Positions 1 through 7,413 of a DNA stretch of 64,000 bases are shown piece by piece. Below the pieces are notes generated by a model. It saw only the letters and a program-made list of their open reading frames with translations. It ran no database searches and had not been told where the DNA came from. Each line of letters opens with the position of its first letter. Position 1 is the first letter of the stretch. Position numbers and translations under genes: made by a program. Origin of the DNA: Bacillus cereus (GTDB lineage Bacteria; Bacillota; Bacilli; Bacillales; Bacillaceae_G); assembly GCF_025917685.1 (NCBI RefSeq), contig NZ_CP089518.1, positions 4,403,001 through 4,467,000 on the forward strand, written 5' to 3'.

Positions 1-85
1 CTTTGGCAATTTGCCTTACAGAAATTTTATGGCCTACTGGCAGACTATTAATATGTTCTAAAATTTGGTTATGCTTGGTAGCCAA
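1..85 (-). CDS. ytoI: YtoI-like HTH/CBS regulator, N-terminal fragment (cut by window edge)
   Basis: On the minus strand an open frame runs from a TTG at 85 to the window edge. It encodes about 28 residues beginning (M)ATKHNQILEHINSLPVG. This resembles my recollection of the N-terminus of YtoI, a protein with a winged-helix domain followed by CBS and hotdog domains. A TGA lies in frame just upstream (92-94), so TTG is the first usable start; a weak GGTG precedes it. In the yt region ytoI is expected close to ytkL, which fits. Only the beginning of the DNA-binding domain is visible, so the identification is moderate. Plus-strand frames here have no ribosome binding site and look like shadows. 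Confidence 0.6.
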   Translation of the reverse strand, partial: MATKHNQILEHINSLPVGHKISVRQIAK

Positions 86-329
86 ATGGTTTCACCATAC
101 TTTCTTTTCCCTAAATTCTTCATGTGTTGTATTTTCAGTATACTATATTTTCAAAACTGTTACACTCTCTCTTTATATACCTGTACTATTTTTTTTATAA
201 CAAAATACGCCTTACATTACACCACTTCTACCATTACAACAATGTAATGGTATTGTCATCTCGTTCGATAGTTTGTCCAGCCGCTTCAATATACAATGAA
301 GACAAGAAATGAAACAAAGGAGCGAATAC

Positions 330-491
330 ATGATGAAAAAATTATTAGAAGTAGTAGGTGCTGTATTTTTAGCTTTCGTAGACGGGAAAAAAGTTGCAAT
401 GGAATTGAATGAAACACATGAACAGCCACTTCCAAAAAGAAAAGAATCATCAAAACAAGTACAACCTTTAAAAGCTGTCCTACACACATAA
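330..491 (+). CDS. Small uncharacterised protein (53 aa)
   Basis: A 53-residue protein with a short hydrophobic N-terminal stretch (KLLEVVGAVFLAFV, about residues 4-17) followed by a charged, Lys/Gln-rich tail. The start at 330 is chosen because AAAGGAG (316-322) sits 7 bases upstream; an ATG at 309 has no such site. The gene is monocistronic and ends in a strong hairpin shared with ytkL. No family is recognised. The hydrophobic segment is too short for a confident membrane helix, so the location is unknown. Confidence 0.6.
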   Translation: MMKKLLEVVGAVFLAFVDGKKVAMELNETHEQPLPKRKESSKQVQPLKAVLHT

Positions 492-492
492 A

Positions 493-526
493 AAACCCTT
501 CACTTGTCTTTTCAAATGAAGGGTTT
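493..526. terminator. Bidirectional terminator
   Basis: A ten-base stem (AAACCCTTCA with TGAAGGGTTT) lies between the convergent small gene and ytkL. T-rich runs on both sides suit termination from either direction. Confidence 0.75.
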
Positions 527-531
527 CTTTT

Positions 532-1218
532 CTATAGTGTAATACTTTCTCCAGCTTCTAATACTTTCCCTGTACAATTTTGTAGCTTTTCTACAAATTG
601 ATATGGATCTTGTTCAATTACTGGGAACGTATTGTAATGCATCGGTACAACAGTTTTCGCCTGAATCCATTTTGCTGCTAAAACCGCATCTTCTGGTCCC
701 ATTGTGAAATTATCGCCAATTGGTAAAAATGCTACATCAATGTTATTCAGTTCCCCAATTAATTTCATATCAGAGAATAGAGCGGTATCTCCTGCATGGT
801 ACACAGTTTTCTCTTCTGCTGTAAATAAAATACCCGCTGGCATACCTGTATATGTAATCGTCTTATTTTCTTCATCGATATAACTAGAACCGTGGAATGC
901 TTGTGTAAATTTCACTTTTCCGAAATCAAATTCATGTGAGCCTCCAATATGCATCGGATGTGTATTTACACCTTGCCAACTTAAAAATGTCGCTAGTTCA
1001 AATGGTGCTACAACAACTGCATTATTTTTCTTCGCAAGCTCTACTGTATCTCCAACGTGATCACCATGTCCATGAGATAAAAGAATTGCATCTACTTTTA
1101 CATCTTCAGCCTTTAAATCTGTTTTCGGATTTCCCGTTAAAAATGGATCAATTAAAATAACTTTTCCATTCGTTTCAATCTTTACAACTGAATGCCCGTG
1201 ATAAGATACTTTCATCAT
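532..1218 (-). CDS. ytkL: Metal-dependent hydrolase YtkL (UPF0173)
   Basis: A member of the UPF0173 metallo-beta-lactamase-fold hydrolases, cytoplasmic, substrate unknown. The metal-binding signature SHGHGDHV is at about residues 47-54 (His48, His50, Asp52, His53), with further ligands expected at MHYN near residue 195. The frame begins [10 protein letters not shown]. The family usually starts at the second Met (227 aa), and GGGGAGGA lies 7-10 bases upstream, so the start is 1218 or 1215. It is read as a single gene convergent with the small gene at 330-491. Family identity is secure; the reaction is not known. Confidence 0.9.
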   Translation of the reverse strand: MMKVSYHGHSVVKIETNGKVILIDPFLTGNPKTDLKAEDVKVDAILLSHGHGDHVGDTVELAKKNNAVVVAPFELATFLSWQGVNTHPMHIGGSHEFDFGKVKFTQAFHGSSYIDEENKTITYTGMPAGILFTAEEKTVYHAGDTALFSDMKLIGELNNIDVAFLPIGDNFTMGPEDAVLAAKWIQAKTVVPMHYNTFPVIEQDPYQFVEKLQNCTGKVLEAGESITL

Positions 1219-1364
1219 TACATTCCTCCCCTATTCACATTCACACTTTTTATTCTACATGATTTCTTAATTCCCTGTCTTTTCTAACATCTATTTACTT
1301 GTCATAACGCTTTCATCCGATGTAAAGTTATATTTGTAATTAAATATCTCGGGGGTGCCAATCG

Positions 1365-2462
1365 ATGAATGCTAGATTAGAAAATTTAATGCAATGGCTA
1401 AAAGAAAAAAACGTAGAAGCTGCGTTCTTAACTTCTACACCAAACGTTTTCTACATGACGAACTTCCATTGTGAACCACATGAAAGACTACTTGGTATGT
1501 TTGTATTCCAAGAAAAAGAGCCTATTTTAATTTGTCCTAAAATGGAAGAAGGCCAAGCACGTAACGCTGGCTGGGCACATGAGATTATCGGATTTACTGA
1601 TACTGACAAACCATGGGATATGATTGCAAAAGCAATTAAAGACCGCGGTATCAATGCAAATGCAGTTGCAATTGAAAAAGAACATTTAAACGTAGAGCGT
1701 TACGAAGAATTAACAAAATTATTCCCAAATGCAGCTTTCAAATCAGCTGAAGAGAAAGTTCGCGAGCTTCGCTTAATTAAAGACGAAAAAGAACTTTCTA
1801 TTTTACGCGAAGCAGCTAAAATGGCAGACTATGCTGTTGAAGTTGGGGTAAATGCAATTAAAGAAAACCGCAGCGAACTAGAAGTATTAGCAATTATTGA
1901 GCACGAATTAAAAACAAAAGGCATCCATAAAATGTCATTCGATACAATGGTATTAGCAGGTGCTAACTCTGCTCTTCCACATGGTATTCCAGGTGCTAAC
2001 AAAATGAAGCGCGGCGATTTCGTACTATTTGATTTAGGTGTAATCATTGACGGCTATTGCTCTGACATTACACGTACAGTAGCATTTGGTGATATTTCCG
2101 AAGAACAAACTCGCATTTACAACACTGTACTTACTGGCCAACTACAAGCAGTTGAAGCGTGTAAACCAGGCGTTACATTTGGTGCAATCGACAACGCTGC
2201 TCGCTCTGTCATCGCAGATGCAGGTTACGGAGACTTCTTCCCTCACCGCCTTGGTCACGGACTTGGAATTAGCGTACACGAATATCCAGATGTAAAAGAA
2301 GGCAACGAATCTCCATTAAAAGAAGGTATGGTCTTCACAATCGAGCCAGGTATTTACGTACCAAACGTAGGTGGCGTTCGTATTGAAGATGATATTTATA
2401 TCACAAAAGACGGATCAGAAATTTTAACGAAATTCCCGAAAGAATTACAATTTGTAAAATAA
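1365..2462 (+). CDS. pepQ: Xaa-Pro dipeptidase, M24B family
   Basis: A cytoplasmic metallopeptidase that cleaves dipeptides with C-terminal proline. It has an N-terminal creatinase-like domain (about 1-125) and a pita-bread catalytic domain. The five expected metal ligands are all visible: Asp223 (FDLG), Asp234 (DITRT), His298 (GHGLGISVHE), Glu327 (EPGIY) and Glu341 (RIEDD). The length (365 aa) is typical. GGGGGTG lies 8 bases before the ATG. It is divergent from ytkL and monocistronic, closed by a strong hairpin. PepQ and the closely related YqhT-type peptidases cannot be separated by eye, so the symbol is less certain than the family. Confidence 0.88.
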   Translation: MNARLENLMQWLKEKNVEAAFLTSTPNVFYMTNFHCEPHERLLGMFVFQEKEPILICPKMEEGQARNAGWAHEIIGFTDTDKPWDMIAKAIKDRGINANAVAIEKEHLNVERYEELTKLFPNAAFKSAEEKVRELRLIKDEKELSILREAAKMADYAVEVGVNAIKENRSELEVLAIIEHELKTKGIHKMSFDTMVLAGANSALPHGIPGANKMKRGDFVLFDLGVIIDGYCSDITRTVAFGDISEEQTRIYNTVLTGQLQAVEACKPGVTFGAIDNAARSVIADAGYGDFFPHRLGHGLGISVHEYPDVKEGNESPLKEGMVFTIEPGIYVPNVGGVRIEDDIYITKDGSEILTKFPKELQFVK

Positions 2463-2466
2463 TAAA

Positions 2467-2490
2467 AAAGGCAGCGTGATTGCTGCCTTT
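2467..2490. terminator. Bidirectional terminator after pepQ
   Basis: A nine-base stem (AAAGGCAGC with GCTGCCTTT) is followed by T5 on the plus strand and A-rich sequence upstream. It serves pepQ and the convergent lipoprotein gene. Confidence 0.85.
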
Positions 2491-2492
2491 TT

Positions 2493-2864
2493 CTATTTCT
2501 CTACTATTTCAAATTTCTCTATAATCATTTTTGATGGATAGCTTTCAAGTATTTGAGAAGGCCATACTTTTATTTTATCCCCTGTTTTTAATTGATTATA
2601 TGCGTCTTTATTCTTAAAACTCAAGACTATATCTGATGGATGATCTTTATTCATTTGTTGCTCTATATACTTTTGCAACTCTACTTTTGTTTCAAACATT
2701 TTATCACCGACAAAAAATACTGTATCATTTCTTAATATGACATACCCTTCTTTAGATACTTTTTTGACCGCTACTCGCTCTACTGTTTTTGTAGTACACG
2801 ATGGTAATATGATTAGAAATACACTTAAAAATATATACGTAGAAATTTTCATATTCCTATTCAT
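2493..2864 (-). CDS. Small lipoprotein, DUF3221-like (123 aa)
   Basis: A secreted lipoprotein with an N-terminal hydrophobic segment followed by the lipobox LPSC (Cys at about residue 23). The mature domain has the pattern of DUF3221/YobA-like proteins (a GYVILRNDTVFFVGDK start and an IKVWPSQILESYP core), a small OB-like fold of unknown role. GAGGG lies about 8 bases before the start. It follows another lipoprotein gene with a 20-base gap, so the two are probably cotranscribed. The domain name is inferred from sequence pattern only. Confidence 0.75.
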   Translation of the reverse strand: MNRNMKISTYIFLSVFLIILPSCTTKTVERVAVKKVSKEGYVILRNDTVFFVGDKMFETKVELQKYIEQQMNKDHPSDIVLSFKNKDAYNQLKTGDKIKVWPSQILESYPSKMIIEKFEIVEK

Positions 2865-2884
2865 TTTTAATCCCTCACTCTACG

Positions 2885-3259
2885 CTATTTCCGCTTTAAA
2901 ACCATCTTCTCTTCATACTTATCATCCCATTTAATCACAACCTCTATCGGTTCATCTTTAGAGAGAGGCGCACAACTTACACAAGAAGACTTCATTTCAA
3001 CCTTTGCTCCTTTATGACTTTCTGACGTTTGTGTCATTGTACGAAACGCTTCATTAATAGTAATCTCTAAATTTTTAAATTCCGTATTCCCATCTCCGCC
3101 CTTATACTGAAACGTAAACATTCCATCTTCACTGTCATCCTTAATATGACCTTTATATTGCCCCGTCCAACTTTTGCTCTCGCTAGAAAAAGTAACATAC
3201 GAAATCGAACAACTTCCTAAAAAGAAAATACTAATGAAAAAGAATAATGCTCTCTTCAT
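2885..3259 (-). CDS. Small lipoprotein (124 aa)
   Basis: A predicted lipoprotein with a signal segment and lipobox LGSC near residue 17. The mature part is polar and contains one SCVSC cysteine pair near residue 91, which might bind metal or be redox active. The Met at 3259 is preferred because GGAGGG directly precedes it; the upstream ATG at 3271 overlaps that site. It is the first gene of a two-lipoprotein operon. bcr1 copy 1 begins about 26 bases upstream of the start, so its promoter must lie within or beyond that element. No function is recognised. Confidence 0.7.
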   Translation of the reverse strand: MKRALFFFISIFFLGSCSISYVTFSSESKSWTGQYKGHIKDDSEDGMFTFQYKGGDGNTEFKNLEITINEAFRTMTQTSESHKGAKVEMKSSCVSCAPLSKDEPIEVVIKWDDKYEEKMVLKRK

Positions 3260-3284
3260 AATACCCTCCATTCAAAAGCACTTA

Positions 3285-3438
3285 TTTATCCCGCATTAAC
3301 GGGCAGTGAGACCCCCACCTCAAAATTCGGTGAAAGCAAAGAAGTTAGGCGGGAGATCAACTGTCCGTAAAAGCCCGATTGGTTCAACTAATAATCAGTG
3401 GGGATGAACCCCCCCCACTGATTAAAGTTTCACTTTAT
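3285..3438 (+). repeat. bcr1-type element, copy 1 (full length, TTTAT target repeats)
   Basis: A 144-base element (3290-3433) is bounded by perfect TTTAT direct repeats at 3285-3289 and 3434-3438. It contains a 3'-terminal hairpin (AATCAGTGGGG ... CCCCACTGATT) with a run of eight C in the loop side. Related copies lie at 18357-18482 (inverted) and 52454-52611. The ~155 bp size with repeats, the TTTAT duplications and the hairpin match the published description of bcr1 of the B. cereus group. It has no coding capacity and is presumably mobilised in trans. Confidence 0.85.
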
Positions 3439-3500
3439 TGTCTATTTCTGCATTTTATTATACTATTAAAATGCAGAATTTTCTAAAATATGAGGTTTAT

Positions 3501-4328
3501 ATGTTACAACAACAGTTAGAAGAAATTCGTAATAATAATTACATAATGGATAACACACTTAACTTTGATTCTTTAAGCTCCAATATGCTCGAGCAAATCG
3601 GTGTTACTGATAGCTATTTAAGAGACAAACTTATTTACTCTACTTTTTACCATCTCATCAAAAAGGACTACCTTTCACACACACAATTACAGAAACTATT
3701 ATTAGAAAGCATTAGTGAAAAATATTTATTTTATAAAATTCATTCAGATGACGATGATGCTGTATTTACTCGTGCATTTACCACATTATTAATTGCGCTC
3801 ATTATTGATGCTGATACAAATCATAATTTCTTATCACAGGCTGATCTTTTACATGTAAAAGATCGATTAATTATATATATGAACAACGAACATGATTTCC
3901 GTGGATATGTGCAAGACCACGGCTGGGCACATAGTATCGCTCATGCTTCCGATACATTTGAGGCGCTTGTTCATAGTCCTAAACTGGAAGCTTTACATTA
4001 CGAAGAAATATTACAAACTTTATTACACAAAGTTTGTGTCCATTCTATTTACTACAAATATGAAGAAGACGAGCGACTCGTTTATCCGATTGTCTCAATG
4101 CTACAAAATGACCTAAAGGAAGAAGTACTCATATTAGCCCTTCAGGATTTAGTAGCTCAATTACCCGTCAAAAAACAAACATTACATATTAAATCGTACG
4201 AGTTTCTATACGGAAATATAAAATCTTTCTTACGCAGCTTATTTTTCAGACTACGTACACTTTCTATATGTGAAGAAACCGAATGCGAAATTGAAAAATT
4301 GCTACAAGAGCTTCCCAAATATTATTAA
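3501..4328 (+). CDS. DUF2785 family protein
   Basis: A 275-residue, mostly helical cytoplasmic protein. The segment RGYVQDHGWAHSIAHASD near residues 133-150 resembles the conserved core of DUF2785, a family of unknown function. The start at 3501 is chosen because GAGG lies 7 bases upstream; an upstream TTG at 3438 would begin inside the bcr1 target repeat and lacks a site. A possible promoter (TTGTCT at 3439, 17-base spacer, TACTAT) begins at the edge of bcr1, so the element may supply context to it. Ends in a bidirectional hairpin. Confidence 0.78.
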   Translation: MLQQQLEEIRNNNYIMDNTLNFDSLSSNMLEQIGVTDSYLRDKLIYSTFYHLIKKDYLSHTQLQKLLLESISEKYLFYKIHSDDDDAVFTRAFTTLLIALIIDADTNHNFLSQADLLHVKDRLIIYMNNEHDFRGYVQDHGWAHSIAHASDTFEALVHSPKLEALHYEEILQTLLHKVCVHSIYYKYEEDERLVYPIVSMLQNDLKEEVLILALQDLVAQLPVKKQTLHIKSYEFLYGNIKSFLRSLFFRLRTLSICEETECEIEKLLQELPKYY

Positions 4329-4333
4329 AAAAA

Positions 4334-4358
4334 GAAGGCACTTTAAAAAGTACCTTCT
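4334..4358. terminator. Bidirectional terminator
   Basis: A stem of GAAGGCACTT with AAGTACCTTC has A- and T-rich flanks. It is shared by the DUF2785 gene and the convergent small membrane gene, and overlaps the end of the latter's coding region. Confidence 0.75.
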
Positions 4359-4549
4359 TCTATTTCACTAATATTTATTTGAAATTTCACGATCCAAACT
4401 GAGAAAAGGTGGACAAGAAACGCAATCACCATACATGCTCCACTCAAAAAGGTTAATACAGGATGCGAATACACATGCCCTAAACCATAAGATGCTCCTA
4501 CGAAAAACATTGTTATGTAAATATAAATTGCTCCATGTATTTGCCTCAT
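4343..4549 (-). CDS. Small membrane protein (68 aa)
   Basis: Two predicted membrane helices span about residues 6-25 (YIYITMFFVGASYGL) and 32-54 (FLSGACMVIAFLVHLFSVWIV), with a short acidic tail. The Met at 4549 is chosen over the upstream ATG at 4597 because AAGGAGG lies exactly 6 bases before it. No family is recognised. It is monocistronic and its 3' end doubles as the terminator stem. Confidence 0.65.
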   Translation of the reverse strand: MRQIHGAIYIYITMFFVGASYGLGHVYSHPVLTFLSGACMVIAFLVHLFSVWIVKFQINISEIEEGTF

Positions 4550-4612
4550 ATAAACCTCCTTTTCCCATATTATAACATAAATTTTCTGATTATTCACATT
4601 AATTACTTGTAA

Positions 4613-4942
4613 TCAATATTTCTCAACTGTTACACCTCTAACAGCAGCCTTAACATATGGTGCTCCTTGTAAACTTTGTAAATCTTCTGTTTTGCCTGTT
4701 ACAACTACACCGTACATTGGTAGGTCTTTTGGTTTGATGTTTTTCATCTCATTATAGTTTGTCCTAAAATATTCTTGATATCCCCCTTTATTTTCACTTA
4801 AAGATTTCATAGAACCAATAAACTCTATAGAGTTTATTTTAATATCCTCGCACTCATCTTTCTATCAGCATAACCCCCCCTGAAATCCAAACACCGCTTT
4901 TGATTTCTCTATCAATAATGATTCAAACATATCATGGCTCAT
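4613..4942 (-). pseudogene. Degenerate anti-sigma factor (Sigma_reg_C type)
   Basis: A good ribosome binding site (AAGGAG) and ATG at 4942 open a frame of about 25 residues (MSHDMFESLLIEKSKAVFG ...) that soon hits a stop. In another frame, about 60-70 C-terminal residues remain from 4613 to about 4840. They read ... FIGSMKSLSENKGG ... MYGVVVTGKTEDLQSLQG ... VRGVTVEKY, which looks like the C-terminal domain of ECF anti-sigma regulators. Intact relatives are roughly 300 residues with a central membrane helix, so the middle has been deleted and the frame shifted. No partner sigma gene is adjacent. The C-terminal piece has no start of its own with a clear binding site. Confidence 0.65.
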
Positions 4943-5020
4943 CTAGCTCTCCTTTCTATATACTCAACGTTTAAGAGCGTAAAATGTATACAGCTTTTCT
5001 AAAAATATTTTCATAATAAA

Positions 5021-5043
5021 AAAGCACATCTTCAATGTGCTCT
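5021..5043 (-). terminator. Terminator of the cupin-GNAT-DUF6176 operon
   Basis: On the minus strand a stem AGCACATTG/CAATGTGCT-like hairpin is followed by six T. It lies just beyond the last gene of the operon. Confidence 0.7.
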
Positions 5044-5062
5044 TCTCAAAAATATTATTCTA

Positions 5063-5413
5063 TTATTTCATCGCTTCCTTCACAACATCTTGAATCATAA
5101 CAACTTCTGTTTTCATATCAACAGATGGTACTTCCTCATCAATACATTCATACCAAAACGCTAAATGCTTTTTATCAATTTCATGATGAGAATTTTCGAC
5201 AAGAGCCCCATCTTCTCCTTGCACAGAATACCAATATAAGTACTCTTCTCCATCTCTTATTTCCCGGAAAATTGTCTCTACATACATCTTTTCGTCGTTT
5301 AATGTCAAAAGTACTTCTTTCATATTGTCATTAAGAAGCTGCATCCATTCATCTACACGATGACTTTTACCTTGTTTCACTTTAAATCTCGTTAATTCCA
5401 CATTCATTTTCAT
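5063..5413 (-). CDS. DUF6176 family protein
   Basis: A 114-116 residue soluble protein with the N-terminal pattern VELTRFKVKQGKS and a YLYWYSVQGEDG core, as in DUF6176 proteins (a dimeric alpha/beta-barrel-like fold of unknown role). The ATG at 5413 overlaps the upstream TGA. The second ATG at 5407 is better spaced from GGGGGA and may be the real start. Last gene of a three-gene operon with a GNAT acetyltransferase and a cupin. Confidence 0.75.
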   Translation of the reverse strand: MKMNVELTRFKVKQGKSHRVDEWMQLLNDNMKEVLLTLNDEKMYVETIFREIRDGEEYLYWYSVQGEDGALVENSHHEIDKKHLAFWYECIDEEVPSVDMKTEVVMIQDVVKEAMK

Positions 5414-6204
5414 TCCCCCGTTCTCTTACGTACAAATAAACTATATTCTACTGGATTATGAAAACTTAATTTACTAGCTAATTTTTGCGAAGGTATATTA
5501 TCTGCATTACAATCCCAGCACGGTATAATATCATTTTGCATGCAATGTTCAATAAACCTTGTTGCAGCAGCTTGAGCTAATCCTTTCCCTTGATATGCTT
5601 CATGTGTTGCAATATCAATTTCAGCAAAACCATTCCCGCTAAATATTGAGACGCATTCGGCTACAATCACCCCATCTTGTTCTATACAAAAACCAAAGCC
5701 GTTATTTAAAAACACTTCTTTTGATCCCCAATATTCTTTGTAATAATCCTCTGTAAATTCATTACTTCGTTCTATATCACTTTTATCAATACGTTCAATT
5801 TCATATGTATTTTTGTTTAATTCTATTTTTCCATATTCAAAAACTTCTCTTTGAAATTGAAATGTCATTCGTGGGATTTTCCGAAATGCATTACTAAAGC
5901 ACTCTTCAATCATCATTTCCCACTCTTCACTCGAAGTGAACAGTGTAAATCGTTTCTCTGTTTTTTCAATGGCTGTTTTTATATACGAAAATAGATCTTC
6001 GTTATGACTTTGGTCTTGAGTGTCACCAAACAAATAATAAATACCATTAGTGGTGACAATTAGTCCTGCTGTTAACTTCTCATTTATAAAAATCTCACCA
6101 TCTATGGTCTGATCACAAACTGCATACGCAAAAGTTGTTGTTCGTTGATTCCCTTCTAAAAGTGAACTTACTTTATCGTATTCTTCAATCTGTAACCTTC
6201 TCAT
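5410..6204 (-). CDS. GNAT-family N-acetyltransferase
   Basis: A 264-residue protein with a C-terminal GNAT fold. The acetyl-CoA binding signature is EAYQGKGLAQAAA (about residues 204-216), preceded by a beta strand carrying AEIDIATH. The N-terminal half is a second, degenerate domain, as in the GNAT_acetyltran group. The substrate cannot be deduced. The start overlaps the cupin stop as ATGA, and its stop overlaps the start of the DUF6176 gene, so translation of the three is probably coupled. Confidence 0.82.
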   Translation of the reverse strand: MRRLQIEEYDKVSSLLEGNQRTTTFAYAVCDQTIDGEIFINEKLTAGLIVTTNGIYYLFGDTQDQSHNEDLFSYIKTAIEKTEKRFTLFTSSEEWEMMIEECFSNAFRKIPRMTFQFQREVFEYGKIELNKNTYEIERIDKSDIERSNEFTEDYYKEYWGSKEVFLNNGFGFCIEQDGVIVAECVSIFSGNGFAEIDIATHEAYQGKGLAQAAATRFIEHCMQNDIIPCWDCNADNIPSQKLASKLSFHNPVEYSLFVRKRTGE

Positions 6205-6533
6205 ACGACCTCCACAATTACTGTATCTGCCTCTATATTTTCAAAACAAAGATTTACCGTTCTCTTCAACGCTCTCGTTCTATGAATTGTACATGCTGGA
6301 ATTAAAATTGAATCATTTGGCTTTAAAACTGCTGTCTCTCTATCTTGAAAATCGATAAGTAATTCCCCCTCTAACACAATGAATAATTCATCCGAATTAG
6401 AATGGTAGTGCCAATCATATTCACCAGTAAATACGGCGATTCGTAAGCAATGATTATTTATATTTGAAACGACGAAGTTTTTATGTTGATCTTTAATATC
6501 TTTTGTTAATTCTAATAGATTTACTGTTTCCAT
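6201..6533 (-). CDS. Cupin domain protein
   Basis: A single-domain cupin of 110 residues. Motif 1 (DWHYHSNSDELFIVLEGEL, near residue 40-58) provides His, His and Glu metal ligands. Motif 2 (PNDSILIPACTIHR) supplies the last His. Such proteins are usually small metal-binding enzymes or sensors; no substrate can be assigned. The Met at 6533 is preferred because GGAG lies 4 bases upstream; the frame could extend to 6545. First gene of the cupin-GNAT-DUF6176 operon, and divergent from the Xre regulator at 6725. Confidence 0.8.
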   Translation of the reverse strand: METVNLLELTKDIKDQHKNFVVSNINNHCLRIAVFTGEYDWHYHSNSDELFIVLEGELLIDFQDRETAVLKPNDSILIPACTIHRTRALKRTVNLCFENIEADTVIVEVV

Positions 6534-6626
6534 AGTTCTCCACACCCAATCCCCTCTATCGACTTTTATTTTTCGTTTAATTCCAAATTATCACAAAAAA
6601 CAACATCATAACAAGCTATATTTCAC

Positions 6627-6666
6627 GTAAAGTTTTGTTTACTTTTTGTAAAGTTTTATTTACTTA
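6627..6666 (+). promoter_or_regulatory. Possible operator: AAGTTTTGTTTACTTTTTGT direct repeat
   Basis: Two near-identical units (TAAAGTTTTGTTTACTT then TAAAGTTTTATTTACTT) are arranged head to tail about 23 bases apart, just upstream of the Xre gene. Spacing of about two helical turns and position suit an autorepressor site. This is inference from sequence repetition only. Confidence 0.45.
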
Positions 6667-6724
6667 TTACCTAAAAATGGATATAATAAATGTAACAAAT
6701 TTACAAAAAGGAGACTTTGTATAT

Positions 6725-6940
6725 TTGATTAAAAATAAAGTGAAACAATTCCGCGTCGTTAGAGACATCACCCAAGAACAATTAGCTTCCTCTGTTGAAA
6801 TCACTAGACAATCCCTCATCGCTATCGAGAAGAATAAATACAACCCAAGTTTAGAATTAGCATTGAAATTATGTGAGTTTTTCAACTGTAAAGTAGAAGA
6901 TTTATTTCAATTAGATAAAACTGGGGAGGAAAAAGAATGA
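6725..6940 (+). CDS. Xre-family (YozG-like) transcriptional regulator
   Basis: A 71-residue single HTH domain: IKNKVKQFRVVRDITQEQLA, then the recognition helix around SVEITRQSLIAIEKNKYNPS. It is typical of short repressors paired with a membrane protein. TTG at 6725 is taken as the start because AAAAGGAG (6706-6713) precedes it and family members begin at this Ile-Lys-Asn. The stop overlaps the next start as ATGA. It probably controls its own two-gene operon. The 90 bases upstream hold repeated AAAGTTTTRTTTACTT-like motifs (6627-6665) that could be operator sites. Confidence 0.8.
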   Translation: MIKNKVKQFRVVRDITQEQLASSVEITRQSLIAIEKNKYNPSLELALKLCEFFNCKVEDLFQLDKTGEEKE

Positions 6941-7362
6941 AAAATACTTTTAATCAAGAGTTCATTTCGCATCTTACCATTTTATTGTTAGGTTCAACTT
7001 TTCTTTATTTCAATAGTAATGATGAAGAAAAAGCTAGCTCTATCCTTCTATTCGCTGGCGTATACATACTCTTAGCCTTGATACTATTAGTAGTGAAACG
7101 AATATTCTTTAAGAAAAAAAAGAACGATGCAGAGAAATATCCATTACCTGAGATGGATGAAAGAATCGAGAAGATGAGTTTAAAACTTATGGCACAAATT
7201 TTCGGTCTCTCTCATTTAATCGGCTCTGCGATACTATTTATTTTATATCTCACTGACAAAAACTCGATGATACGAGTTGAATATGCCTTGTATTACTTGT
7301 TCGGCATTCTTTTCTTTACAATGATGTTCGGATTGAGAATTGTAAAGAAATTAGATAATTAG
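6937..7362 (+). CDS. Membrane protein cotranscribed with Xre regulator
   Basis: A 141-residue protein with four likely membrane helices (about residues 10-25, 36-54, 90-105 and 115-134) and a Lys-rich cytoplasmic loop (KRIFFKKKKND) after the second. It overlaps the regulator gene by four bases. Pairs of a short Xre regulator and a membrane protein of this size (DUF2178/DUF3796-like) are common in bacilli. The role is unknown and the family assignment is only by layout. Confidence 0.7.
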   Translation: MKNTFNQEFISHLTILLLGSTFLYFNSNDEEKASSILLFAGVYILLALILLVVKRIFFKKKKNDAEKYPLPEMDERIEKMSLKLMAQIFGLSHLIGSAILFILYLTDKNSMIRVEYALYYLFGILFFTMMFGLRIVKKLDN

Positions 7363-7370
7363 TTTAAACA

Positions 7371-7402
7371 AAAAGACCCTTCCTACAAAGGAAAGGTCTT
7401 TA
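7371..7402. terminator. Bidirectional terminator
   Basis: A stem of AAAAGACCCTTCC with GGAAAGGTCTTT and T-rich flanks, between the convergent membrane gene and ald. Confidence 0.8.
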
Positions 7403-7413
7403 TTTTATTCCTA

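Noticed and set aside
3..312. Open frames on the plus strand at the left end (60-65 codons)
   Set aside because: They overlap the minus-strand YtoI start, lack ribosome binding sites and have no coherent protein-like composition.
212..489. Minus-strand frames of 67-91 codons opposite the small gene at 330-491
   Set aside because: They have no start signal and oppose a frame with a clear AAAGGAG site and terminator.
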